Shown: piece by piece, positions 1 through 7,900 of the stretch | How positions within the stretch are numbered: the stretch's first letter is position 1 | Layout of the letters: each line of letters opens with the position of its first letter | Origin: Anaerolineales bacterium | GTDB taxonomy: Bacteria > Chloroflexota > Anaerolineae > 4572-78 > J111 | Reading direction: 5' to 3' | Assembly (NCBI GenBank): GCA_012032575.1 | Contig: JAAUSP010000092.1 | Span: 1-17,959, forward strand | DNA: 17,959 nucleotides | Notes under the pieces: model-generated | Told to the model about the DNA's origin: nothing | Databases searched by the model: none | Seen by the model: only the letters and a program-made list of their open reading frames with translations | Position numbers and translations under genes: made by a program

Positions 1-39
1 AATTGTAAACTGCGGTATAATCCATCCTGGAAGTGGACG

Positions 40-276
40 ATGAACATTCCTGACATTTTGGCCGATATTCACGCCCTCGAAGAAGAATTGTTGGACTTTG
101 AGCGTAAATTCGGCGTCCGCTCGGAAACATTTTATGCCGCTTATGCCAGTGGGGAAGAACCCGACGATGATAGCTGGGTGCTGGATTTTGGCGAATGGGC
201 GAGTGTATACCGCACCTGGTTATCTCGCCAGGCAGAGTATCACAATGAACGCGGTTTGAGACAGGAAACGTGTTAA
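40..276 (+). CDS. Small acidic protein, possible antitoxin-like partner of DUF6516-type toxins
   Basis: A 78-residue soluble protein with no signal peptide or membrane segment. The first third is predicted helical and charged (EEELLDFERKFG), followed by SETFYAAYASGEEPDD and a tryptophan-rich end (WVLDFGEWASVYRTWL). From memory this pattern resembles small proteins encoded next to DUF6516-family proteins in Chloroflexota and cyanobacteria, which look like a toxin-antitoxin pair; I cannot confirm this without a search. No such partner follows here: the next gene converges from the other strand. A TATAAT at 16-21 lies 18 bases before the ATG and could be its -10 box, with the -35 at or beyond the window edge. 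The ribosome-binding site is weak. The gene is probably real, and its function is unproven. Confidence 0.6.
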   Translation: MNIPDILADIHALEEELLDFERKFGVRSETFYAAYASGEEPDDDSWVLDFGEWASVYRTWLSRQAEYHNERGLRQETC

Positions 277-347
277 AAACACGTTGTTCAGGGCCAATTA
301 ACCTGTTTCAACAGGTTTTCCATATCAGCAACCGAATTCATTCGGTT
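267..347. terminator. Cluster of three short hairpins between convergent genes
   Basis: Three perfect 8-bp inverted repeats follow one another: AACGTGTT/AACACGTT at 267-274 and 278-285 (3-base loop, overlapping the stop codon of the first gene), AACCTGTT/AACAGGTT at 300-307 and 310-317 (loop TC, then TTTTCC), and AACCGAAT/ATTCGGTT at 330-337 and 340-347 (loop TC). They lie between two convergent genes, so the likely role is transcription termination from both sides. The second, followed by T residues on the + strand, is the best terminator of the three. The two-base loops would open by at least one pair in RNA. Confidence 0.55.
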
Positions 348-355
348 GGTAGAGG

Positions 356-622
356 TTAACCAAGAGAATAGAAGAAAATCGCGCCCAGCACAATAATCAC
401 GGCAAAACCGAGCAGGCGGAAAAAGAAACTCTGGACAGTATCGGTCAGACTGCCCTCCTCGTTGTTTTTGGCCTCCCCCTCGATTTTGTTCAGCTCTTCT
501 TTGGCCTTACTGACTTTGTTTAGCTTGGTGCTGGCCTCACGCTCTTTGACCGAGGCGCTGGAAAAAGCCCAGCCTGCCAGGATACCCAACATACCGCCGA
601 GAATCAGGCTCATTCCATCCAT
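356..622 (-). CDS. Small two-helix membrane protein with central coiled-coil-like segment
   Basis: An 88-residue hypothetical protein. An N-terminal hydrophobic helix (about residues 3-22, LILGGMLGILAGWAFS) is followed by a charged Lys/Glu-rich stretch (about 25-58) with heptad-like spacing that could form a coiled coil, then a second hydrophobic helix (about 66-87). This predicts two membrane passes with a linker of about 40 residues on one side. A good ribosome-binding site, GGGAGG (complement at 633-638), lies about 10 bases before the chosen ATG; another ATG three codons later is possible. It converges with the preceding small gene and is divergent from the glycosyltransferase gene. I do not recognise a family and assign no function. 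Confidence 0.7.
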   Translation of the reverse strand: MDGMSLILGGMLGILAGWAFSSASVKEREASTKLNKVSKAKEELNKIEGEAKNNEEGSLTDTVQSFFFRLLGFAVIIVLGAIFFYSLG

Positions 623-754
623 GATAACTTATCCTCCCAAATAAGATACCAAGTTGTTTCTAACTTGTGGCTCATTCTACACCAATTGGCCGGTGAACTC
701 ACGGCCTGAAGTAGTACCATGTTCCACTGGCAGGACTAATTTCCTATTTGCCCC

Positions 755-1225
755 ATGAATCATCCGATCCGGCGTCAACTCAAAATCAACCCCGCTCTGT
801 GGATACTTTTTTTCTGCCTGCTGGGGTTTGGCCTGCGCGTGCAGCGGCTCAACTTTCAGCCGTTGTGGGGCGATGAAGGCTGGAGCATTTACTTTGCGGC
901 CCAATCGCTGCCCCAACTGCTGGCCCTGACTGCTATTGATATTCACCCTCCGCTCTATTATCTTTTATTACAGGGCTGGCTGGGTCTGACCGGCTTCGGC
1001 GCGGAAACCGCCCGCTTTTTTTCGGTGGTGGCCGGCACAGCCCTGATTCCGGCAGTGGCTCTTTTGGGCCGGCGTCTCCTGGGCCGGCGGGTGAGTTTGG
1101 TAGCCGCCGGGATTATCGCCGTGATGACCAATGGCGGTTTATTACGCCCAGGAAGTCCGCATGTACGGCCTGGTGACTCTCCTCGGGGTGCTGTCCACTT
1201 ATTTCTTTATCCGCAGTCAATCTGA
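755..1225 (+). CDS. GT39-type glycosyltransferase, N-terminal catalytic fragment
   Basis: The first open segment of the broken glycosyltransferase. Real homology ends near residue 125, and the remaining 30 or so residues are out-of-frame sequence. It has a first membrane helix at about residues 14-29, then the acidic pair D40-E41 in PLWGDEGW in the first extracytoplasmic loop, where GT-C enzymes of this family place a catalytic/metal-binding acidic residue. The conserved HPP motif (H64-P65-P66) follows in DIHPPLYYLLL, then two more hydrophobic segments. These two motifs are the main reason for assigning the GT39/ArnT-like family. On its own this fragment could not be an active enzyme. Confidence 0.7.
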   Translation: MNHPIRRQLKINPALWILFFCLLGFGLRVQRLNFQPLWGDEGWSIYFAAQSLPQLLALTAIDIHPPLYYLLLQGWLGLTGFGAETARFFSVVAGTALIPAVALLGRRLLGRRVSLVAAGIIAVMTNGGLLRPGSPHVRPGDSPRGAVHLFLYPQSI

Positions 1226-3581
1226 AATCATCCGCCCCGGCAGTCGGCGGCCTGCCCTGAGCTTGTCGAATGGGTCGGCGGCCTGCGGTCGGTGGTCGGT
1301 TGCCTATATCGCTGCTGCCACCGCTGCCCTCTACACCATGTATTACGCCGCTTTTATCGTGCTTTTCCACTTCCTGTATGCCGTCATCAAAAATTTCAAG
1401 GGGAGTACATCGAGCAAAACTTCCAGTTTCGCCTGGCAAAGCCTGAGCCGTTTTATTTGGATTGGACTGCTCTACCTGCCCTGGCTGATTTATGCCGGTC
1501 TGCGCACGGTCAATTATGTCCTCAACAAGCGTCAGGTTGAAGCTTACCAGCCGTTGGACCTGCTGCAATTCCTGGGCGATCATTTTGTCGCCTTTAGCAT
1601 CGGCCATCTTTCGCCCGATTTGCTGCCCTACGTTTGGGCGGTGCTGCCGTTTATCCTGCTGGCTTCAGCCGGGTTTATGGTGACGCTGTACGCCCGGCAG
1701 AAACCGGCCCTGTATCTGTATCTTTACCTTTTTGTGCCGCTACTGGCCGGTTATGGGATCAATCTCATTTTTCCCTTCAACCCGCCCTATTTTGAACGGA
1801 CCTGGCTGGTAGCTGCGCCGGCTTTTTGGCTTTTTATCGCCGCCGGACTGGTCTGGCTGTGGGACTCGCAGCCGGTGCTGGCCGGGGCTTTGGCTATCGT
1901 GATGCTGCTGGTCACGGCGATCAGCCTGCTCAGTTTTTACAGCCTGCCGCGTTATCCCCATGAAGATTACCGGCCTCTCCTGCGCGATGTTGCCGCCCGC
2001 GCTACCGCCGACGATACCCTGCTGGCCAGCTACCAATGGCAGCTTGGTTTTTATTATGCTTACCTGCCCCCGCCGCAGCCGCGTTTCTTCGCCGTGCCGG
2101 GCTGGGGCGAAGGCTGGGCCAGTGAGGCGGGTCGGGCGCAGCGCCGCCAGGATTTGGCCCATATTTTGGAAACCTCCCCCCGCTTGTGGTTTCCGGCGCA
2201 TCAAGCCCTGGGTCATTTTTGGGAAGACGAGGCCGAGGCCGACATGGCCGCGCTGGGGTATCCCGCTCTGTTGCAATGGTACAGCCCGCAAACCAAGCTG
2301 ACCCTCGCCGGCTCGACCCGCTCGGCCCTGGTTTCGGCTCCGGCGGCGAACTTCGCCGGGCGCTTGAGTCTGATTGAAGCTGAAGTTGGCAATGCGAAAT
2401 ACGAAGCAGGCCGGGGGATCATCCCCCTGGCTTTGACCTGGCGCAAAGAAAAGAGCCTCGGCAGTGAACACCGCATCAGCCTTCGTCTGGCCGACGCGCA
2501 GGGACGCACCTGGAGCATCCGCGACAGCCAGCCGGTGGCCGGACAATCATTTTTCACCGATTTGCCGCTGGGCGAGACTCTGACCGACCGGCACGGCCTG
2601 CTGGTGGCCGCCGGAACACCGCCTGGTCCGTACCGCTTGCTGCTCAGCCTGCGCCGCCTCAGCGATGACCACCCCCTGGATTTGTGGGATGCTCAGGGCC
2701 AGGCGATGGGTGCGGAACTGCTGCTGTCCGAGGTTGAAGTGATTGACCCCAACCCGCCCGTAAAAGTATCGGCCTTGCCCGTCGAAACCTTTACCGAGGC
2801 CGTTTTTGGGCAGGAAGTCCGGCTGGTGGGCTACAGCCTGGGGCATGGTCCCTTCAAAGCCGGCCAGAGTTTGCCGCTCAACCTTTTCTGGGAGTCGCTG
2901 GCGGATGCGCCCGGCCCGCTGACCACCGTCATTCAATTACAAGATAGTGCGGGCCAGGTGGTTTTTTCGTATGAACGAGAGCCGCTTCGTCCCACCGCGC
3001 AATGGCAGCGCGGGACGCTGTTGCGCGACCCGTATGATCTGCCGCTGCCGCCCACGCTGCCGCCCGGAGATTACCGGCTGACCGCAGCCTTGACCACTCC
3101 GGCACAAACGCGGCTGGCCGTTGGTCAAGACAATCAATTAATCCTGACTACTATCACCACCATTGACCGCCCGCATGTTTTTGAAGCTCCCGCCCACCAG
3201 ATTGAGTTGGATGTAAGTTTCAGCGAGCAGGCTCAACTGGTCGGCCTGGATTTGCCGCAGTCTACGGCAACAGCCGGGGGCAGCCTGCCGCTCACGTTGT
3301 ACTGGCAGGCGCTCGCACCGCTTGACCGGAATTGGACCGTGTTTGTCCATCTGCTGGATGATAACGAGCAAATCATTAGCCAGCAGGATCAAATTCCGGG
3401 GGCGGGTCAATTTCCCACCACCAGTTGGCTGACAGGCGAATATCTGCTAGACTCTTACAACCTTCCCATTCCGGCGGACATCCCCCCCGGCACGTACCGC
3501 TGGAAATTGGTCTGTACGACGCTAACGATTTTAGCCGCCTGCCTGTCACCGAGACCGGCCAGATTGTGGGGGATCGGGTAG
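1131..3581 (+). CDS. GT39-type glycosyltransferase, remaining membrane helices and C-terminal beta-domains
   Basis: The main open segment of the broken gene. It begins inside a membrane helix (AVYYAQEVRMYGLVTLLGVLSTYFF), so the ATG at 1131 is unlikely to be a natural start. Several more hydrophobic helices run to about nucleotide 1945. After this comes an extracytoplasmic region built from three related beta-rich units (about 2360-2660, 2800-3095 and 3225-3500). Each has a 'LVGYxL...AGxSLPLxLxW' start and a 'LPPGxYRL' end. The gene also carries a dispersed short repeat translated as PALSLSNG near 1254-1274. The last about 28 residues after PPGTYR are out of frame; the proper C-terminus is read in the neighbouring frame and ends at 3625. 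Confidence 0.75.
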   Translation: MAVYYAQEVRMYGLVTLLGVLSTYFFIRSQSEIIRPGSRRPALSLSNGSAACGRWSVAYIAAATAALYTMYYAAFIVLFHFLYAVIKNFKGSTSSKTSSFAWQSLSRFIWIGLLYLPWLIYAGLRTVNYVLNKRQVEAYQPLDLLQFLGDHFVAFSIGHLSPDLLPYVWAVLPFILLASAGFMVTLYARQKPALYLYLYLFVPLLAGYGINLIFPFNPPYFERTWLVAAPAFWLFIAAGLVWLWDSQPVLAGALAIVMLLVTAISLLSFYSLPRYPHEDYRPLLRDVAARATADDTLLASYQWQLGFYYAYLPPPQPRFFAVPGWGEGWASEAGRAQRRQDLAHILETSPRLWFPAHQALGHFWEDEAEADMAALGYPALLQWYSPQTKLTLAGSTRSALVSAPAANFAGRLSLIEAEVGNAKYEAGRGIIPLALTWRKEKSLGSEHRISLRLADAQGRTWSIRDSQPVAGQSFFTDLPLGETLTDRHGLLVAAGTPPGPYRLLLSLRRLSDDHPLDLWDAQGQAMGAELLLSEVEVIDPNPPVKVSALPVETFTEAVFGQEVRLVGYSLGHGPFKAGQSLPLNLFWESLADAPGPLTTVIQLQDSAGQVVFSYEREPLRPTAQWQRGTLLRDPYDLPLPPTLPPGDYRLTAALTTPAQTRLAVGQDNQLILTTITTIDRPHVFEAPAHQIELDVSFSEQAQLVGLDLPQSTATAGGSLPLTLYWQALAPLDRNWTVFVHLLDDNEQIISQQDQIPGAGQFPTTSWLTGEYLLDSYNLPIPADIPPGTYRWKLVCTTLTILAACLSPRPARLWGIG
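1243..1286. repeat. Short dispersed repeat inside the glycosyltransferase gene, flanked by 13-bp direct repeats
   Basis: The core at 1254-1274 reads GCCCTGAGCTTGTCGAATGG plus one G. This is close to a short palindromic-type repeat I know from many environmental genomes, whose translation (LSLSKG or LSLSNG) turns up in predicted proteins. A perfect 13-bp direct repeat, GTCGGCGGCCTGC, flanks the core at 1243-1255 and 1274-1286. The element falls in a loop between membrane helices and keeps the local frame open. Confidence 0.6.
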
Positions 3582-3646
3582 TGCTTGACAGTTGGCCCAT
3601 TGTGGTGGAGGAAAGCGGCAAATAATCTGCATAACTGCTCAGTCCT

Positions 3647-3736
3647 CATGTCATTTCGAGGACGTAGGCCGACGCGAAGCGTCCCTGCTGCGCTGCATCG
3701 GCTTTGGAGATTTCTCCCTGCGGTCGAAATGACATG
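3647..3736. mobile_element. 90-bp miniature inverted-repeat element (MITE/REP-like)
   Basis: Perfect 13-bp terminal inverted repeats, CATGTCATTTCGA (3647-3659) and TCGAAATGACATG (3724-3736), enclose about 64 bp with no gene. The ends and the internal GAAATCTCC-type segment match, from memory, a repeat family scattered through many environmental bacterial genomes and often mistranslated as STAGRNLQ or FDRREKS peptides. It lies between the glycosyltransferase stop (3625) and the sigma factor start (3774), so it is in position to affect transcription or RNA folding there. All frames through it happen to stay open, which can mislead start-site calls for the sigma gene. Confidence 0.75.
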
Positions 3737-3773
3737 GCTGATTACTAACCTGGCTATGGAAAAAGAAACCAGT

Positions 3774-4424
3774 ATGGAACGTACCAACGAAACCTGGCTC
3801 ACCGAACTGCGCTCCGGTCATCCGCATCAGGCTCAGGCTCTGGAAGATTTGCGACAGTATCTGCTGCGCGGCGTGCTGGCTTATTTGCACAGCCGCAGCG
3901 ATTTGGGCAGCCTGGCTGAAAGTGACCTGCAACAGATGGGTCAGGATTTGGTGCAAGAAGCGCTGCTAAAAATTCAAACCAGTCTGGCTACCTTTCAGGG
4001 CAAAAGTAAGTTTACTACCTGGGCCACAAAAGTGGCGGCTAATCACACCATCAGTGAGTTGCGCCGGGCCAGGTGGCGTGATCTGTCGCTGGACGCCATC
4101 ACCGAGGCCGGCACCAATTTGCAGGAAGTTTTGGTTACGGCCGTCGGATCTGGGGACAATCCGGCGACTGAAAGCGAACGGCGGCAGGTGTGGGATATCA
4201 TCACTGAGGTGATCAACCGCGATTTGACCGAACGCCAGCGACAAACTCTGGCGGCTGTTCTCATTGATAATGTTCCCATTGCCGAAGTGGCCCGCCTGTT
4301 GGGGACGAATCCCAATAATGTTTATAAATTACTGCATGATGCCCGCCTGAAACTAAAACAGGGGCTGCAAAAACTGGGGTTGGATGCCCAGTATATTCTT
4401 CAGTTATTCAGCGAAAATAGGTAA
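3774..4424 (+). CDS. RNA polymerase sigma-70 family factor (ECF-like)
   Basis: A 216-residue sigma factor. Sigma region 2 covers about residues 30-105, with the core-binding and -10-recognition pattern DLVQEALLKI...TFQGKSKFTTWATKVAANHTISELRRARW. Region 4 covers about 150-210: LTERQRQTLAAVLI, then a helix-turn-helix (IAEVARLLGTNPNNVYKLLHDARLKLK). There is no region 1 or 3, as in ECF sigma factors. The start at 3774 was chosen because the protein pattern begins there; ATG 3756 is an alternative, and longer versions read through the inverted-repeat element and are rejected. A zinc-binding anti-sigma-like gene follows after 53 bases, so the pair is probably one operon in which the anti-sigma holds this factor inactive until a signal arrives. 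The trigger is unknown. Confidence 0.92.
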   Translation: MERTNETWLTELRSGHPHQAQALEDLRQYLLRGVLAYLHSRSDLGSLAESDLQQMGQDLVQEALLKIQTSLATFQGKSKFTTWATKVAANHTISELRRARWRDLSLDAITEAGTNLQEVLVTAVGSGDNPATESERRQVWDIITEVINRDLTERQRQTLAAVLIDNVPIAEVARLLGTNPNNVYKLLHDARLKLKQGLQKLGLDAQYILQLFSENR

Positions 4425-4477
4425 GGATTGCCCGCTTGGGTACGTCTTACAAGTGGGAATTGTAGAGGAGCCGTTTT

Positions 4478-4729
4478 ATGTCACAAAAGCCCTGGCAAAT
4501 ATTGCTGCAATCGGCGCTTGAAACGGAAGTATACGAGATTAACTGCATGGAATGTTTTGACCTATTGGACCAATATGCCGAATTTATCGTCGAAGGGGGC
4601 GACCCCCGTGAAATTATGCCGGCGGTCAGGCAGCACTTGGACCAGTGTACCTGTTGTACACACGAGTTTGAAGCGTTGATGGTTATGGTTCAGGAGGCAG
4701 CCAAAAGCCAGGCCTCAGCCGTAGAGTAA
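4478..4729 (+). CDS. Zinc-finger anti-sigma factor-like protein
   Basis: An 83-residue soluble protein with the zinc-binding anti-sigma pattern H53-x3-C57-x2-C60 (HLDQCTCC), plus an upstream cysteine pair C23/C26 (NCMECFDLL) that could supply the fourth ligand. This is the arrangement of ZAS/zf-HC2-type anti-sigma domains, which bind their partner sigma factor and can release it when the zinc site is oxidised. It has no membrane helix, so it should be cytoplasmic. GAGGAG at 4465-4470 lies 7 bases before the ATG. It directly follows the sigma factor gene and precedes a strong terminator, which supports a two-gene sigma/anti-sigma unit. The binding partner is inferred from position. Confidence 0.8.
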   Translation: MSQKPWQILLQSALETEVYEINCMECFDLLDQYAEFIVEGGDPREIMPAVRQHLDQCTCCTHEFEALMVMVQEAAKSQASAVE

Positions 4730-4731
4730 AG

Positions 4732-4761
4732 AAAAAAGGAGCGCGTTTGCGCTCCTTTTTT
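4732..4761 (+). terminator. Rho-independent terminator of the sigma/anti-sigma unit
   Basis: Perfect 13-bp inverted repeat: AAAAAAGGAGCGC (4732-4744), loop GTTT, then GCGCTCCTTTTTT (4749-4761). The GC-rich stem with a T run lies 2 bases after the anti-sigma stop codon. The symmetric A/T tracts would let it also stop transcription arriving from the convergent kinase gene. Confidence 0.92.
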
Positions 4762-4802
4762 GTTGCCTTGCCAGGTCCATGCTAATACAGGAACAAGATA
4801 AA

Positions 4803-4856
4803 GGCGAAAGCCGGTTCGCCCCAGTGATGGTCGTTCCATCCGTAAGGGCTTAACGG
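4803..4856. other. Three adjacent small hairpins in the convergent intergenic region
   Basis: The gap 4762-4958 has no gene. It contains three back-to-back inverted repeats: GGCGAA/TTCGCC (4803-4808 and 4815-4820), GATGG/CCATC (4826-4830 and 4836-4840) and CCGTAAG/CTTAACGG (4840-4846 and 4849-4856, one bulged base). Read on the minus strand they lie about 100 bases past the kinase stop, and the last-read hairpin is followed by TTTATCTTG. They could be the 3' end of the kinase transcript or a structured RNA. I recognise no known RNA family. Confidence 0.35.
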
Positions 4857-4936
4857 CAAATAACTTACAGTTGCAAATTATACGCCACTTTAAGTAAAAT
4901 TTCCATAAAGAAAGGGTAAAAATTGGTGAGAATTAA

Positions 4937-4953
4937 TTCCAACGACGTTGGAA
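4937..4953 (-). terminator. Palindrome just after the histidine kinase stop codon
   Basis: TTCCAACG-A-CGTTGGAA is a perfect 8-bp inverted repeat with a single central base, 5 bases beyond the kinase stop on the minus strand. As RNA it would form a 6-bp stem with a 5-base loop. The minus-strand sequence after it is AT-rich (AATTAATTC) but lacks a proper U run, so it is a weak terminator or a protein-binding palindrome. Confidence 0.35.
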
Positions 4954-4958
4954 AATGG

Positions 4959-7900
4959 TTAGCGCTCGATGACTTCAACGCCGGGTGGAATTTTACTGAC
5001 CAGGGGCATGGTAAAGGTAAAAGAAGTACCTTTACCCAGTTCGCTTTCAAAGGTCAGTTCGCCGCCGTGCGCTTCAATCATAGATTTGGTAATCGAAAGG
5101 CCCAGGCCGGTGCCCGGCTCATCGCGAATGTTTTGATCGCTGGAGCGGAAAAATTTGGTAAACAGTTTGGCTTGATCTTCTTGCGAAATGCCATGGCCTG
5201 TATCTTTGATCGTAACGGTAACGCCCTGTAGACTGCCATTGGTGCAGGGGCTGGCCACCACACTGATGCTGCCCCCCTCCGGAGTGTATTTGTAAGCATT
5301 GCTGACAAAATTGGTCATAATTTGAACCATGCGGCTGTAATCGGCCCGCAGTTCCGGCAGATTTTCGGCCACATTTAGCCTTAAAGTTAGATGTTTACTG
5401 TCCATTTGAGTCTGGACGGATGTGATGACATCCATAATGACATCACGCATCTGCACATTTTCCAGCTCCAGGCGGATCCGCCCCGCTTCAATCCGGCTGA
5501 CATCCAGCAGGTCATTGACCAGGCGAGCCATGCGGTCAACATTGTTGGATATAACTTCCACAAACTCTTTTTGCTTATCGCTCAGGGTTCCGCCTGCGCC
5601 CATTTGCAGCAGCTTGGAAAAGCCTTTGATGCTGGTCATCGGGATTTTTAATTCGTGCGAGGCGATATTCATGAACTCGGTTTTGGCCTGGTTGGCTTCC
5701 TTCACCTGCTCAAAGAGCTGCGCGTTTTGAATAGCAATCGCCGCCGGACCAACCAGGAGTTTGATAAAAGCCACATCATCGCTGGTAAAGTAATTGGGAA
5801 CCGTGCTCTCCATATTGATGACGCCAATCACCTTGTCTTCGCGCATCACCGGCACCACCAACACCGAGCGAGTCCGATGCGAATTAGGGACGTAATCTTT
5901 ATCCTGGCTCAAATCGTTAACCCAAGCCAACTCCCCGGTGCGGACCACCCGCCCGATAATGCCTTTGGTAAAAGGCCAGGGGTCGCGTTTGTAGCGGCCC
6001 ATTTCGGTGGGCATGCCGCGCTGCGCCAGCAAGTACAACCCCGGCTCCTCCTCACCCCGATTTTGAATGACACCCATCAAGCCCATTTCAACACCCAGTG
6101 CATCCATCGCCCGGGTCAACGATATATCCAGTACATTTTTTAGCTCAAGCGACGATTGCAGTTCCTGGTCAATCGCTTGCAGGGTTTGCAGTTCTTGCAA
6201 ACGTTCGGCCAGGGCGGTATCAACGCGCATAAAATCCTGAGCATTCTCGATGGCGATGGCGGCCTGCGCCCCAAAAGACATTAGCAACCCGGACTCTTCT
6301 AATGTAAAAACGGAGCCATCCTGCTTGTTGATGACCTCGATAACGCCAACTACCCGCTCGTGCGAGAGCATAGGGACGCACAAAATATCTTTGGTGCGGA
6401 AGTTGGTGGCTTCGTCAAAAGCTACGTTCCAGCGCGGGTCGGCGGTGGCATCGTTGATAATTAATGGCTGGCCGGTTTTGGCTACCGTACCCACAATGCC
6501 TTTGCCCACCTCGGTTTTCAGACCCAGCAGGTTGGCCCCGGTTGGCCCTAGCACCACCTCAAACGTTAACTCTTTGCCGCGCGGGTCCATCAGCAGCAGC
6601 GAGCCGGCTTCGGCGTTGAGAATCTGGACGGCGCAATCCATGACCCGCTGCAAGGCTGTGTCCAAATCCAGGGTAGAACTGATGGCCACGCTGACTTCGC
6701 TGAGCGTAGCCAGTTGGTTGGCTCGATGCTGCGCTTCTTGCAACAGCCGCGATTTTTCCAGCGCAATGGATGACTGGGCCGCAAACAACTCCATCAACCA
6801 GATGTCGCGTTCATTAAAGCGCGGACCACGCGGTTTATGGATGAGGTGCAGGACGCCGCGCACTTTGCCGCCCCAGCGCAGCGGTACCCCCAAAACAGCG
6901 CCAAATCTGGCATCCTGAAATTTGGGTGACCGGCCTGAAAAAGCCTGATGGTTGTCTACTACCAGGGTCTGGCCCTGTAAAACTACTTGACCCGCCAGAC
7001 CCTCACCTTTGGTCAGGGTATAACCCGTGTAATCTTTAGCTAGATTATAACTGACCACGACTTTTAGTGTTTCCTCGTCGGGTTCTAAAAGAAAGGCCAG
7101 ACCGCCTGCGGCTTGCAACAGCCTGGCCGCCTGCTCGACAACGGCTGCCAGTAATAAATCGGACTGGGCTTCGGCTTGAACGTTGGCCGAAATTTGCTGT
7201 AAGGCTTCCAGTTCAGCGGCGCGGCGATTGGCCTGTTCCAGGAGTTGGGCGCTTTCCAGGGCAATGGTCGTCTCGCTGGCCAGGGTGGCCAAAAAAAGAA
7301 TATCACTGCTGGTATAGGGTTGGCCCGACTTTTTCAAGCTTAAAGCTAACCAGCCCAGCAAGTGATTGGGGCCAAGTAAGGGGACACATAAATTAACATT
7401 CAGCATGTTCAGCCGGGCCAGTTCCTCACGGCTGATCTTGACATCGGGCGAAACGACTCCGGTGGCGCTCAGGTGCAAAATATCGTTGGTATCAGTTAAC
7501 CAGCTCACCAAATCATCGCCGGGGCTAAAGGTCACTTCAACGGCTTGAATGTCGCCACCCCCATGACGATTGCGAATAACATAACTATCCAGGGTGCTAT
7601 CTTTGAGAAAAACCAGGGCGTGAGCCGGAGCAAGCGCCTGGTCAACTTGCTGAAGCAAAAGGTCTAAAATTTGGTAGGTTTCCAGGGGAGCCGCTACCAG
7701 CGCCCGGCCATATTTTTGTTGAAGTTGTCTGAAATCAGCAGTCTCACGCAGTAAAAAGCGGCTAACCCACTGCTGCAAACGGTCTTTGACCGGGCCGAGC
7801 GCTATGACCAGAAACAAGATGAACATGGTAAAAACAATGGGGTTTTCAAAGAGTTCGACATCTTGCAGCAGCACTGCCAACGCACTGACGGCCAAAAAGT

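Larger units (their letters stand above)
755..3625 (+). pseudogene. GT39/ArnT-like membrane glycosyltransferase, interrupted by two frameshifts
   Basis: One gene of about 955 codons is read in three pieces. Piece 1 (755 to about 1130) and piece 3 (about 3500 to 3625) share one frame; piece 2 (about 1130 to 3500) is in another. The first break lies in ATGACCAATGGCGG near 1127-1133, where one extra base or two missing bases change the frame just before the conserved AVYYAQEVRMY segment. The second is near 3496-3502, where the domain-final PPGTY should continue as LEIGLYDAND and end at the TAA at 3623-3625. GT39-type enzymes transfer sugars from polyprenyl-phosphate donors on the outer face of the membrane. 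Because the shifts compensate (+1, then -1), sequencing or assembly error is a serious alternative to a true pseudogene. No strong ribosome-binding site precedes the ATG. Confidence 0.75.

Noticed and set aside
267..285. Palindrome AACGTGTT-AAA-AACACGTT as another LacI-1 operator
   Set aside because: It shares pieces with TAACACGTGTTA, but the halves are separated by three A's and the central CG is missing; it fits a terminator hairpin at a gene end.
1740..2546. A 268-codon open frame on the minus strand
   Set aside because: Lies wholly antisense to the glycosyltransferase, is low-complexity in character (Gly/Arg/Gln-rich) and has no family resemblance; a shadow of GC-biased codon use.
3585..3773. 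Longer N-terminus for the sigma factor starting at ATG 3585
   Set aside because: The extra residues translate the end of the glycosyltransferase gene and the inverted-repeat element; homologous sequence begins at about 3774.
4801..4860. tRNA-like segment (GGTTCGCC resembling a T-loop)
   Set aside because: No acceptor stem, D-loop or anticodon arm can be placed around it.
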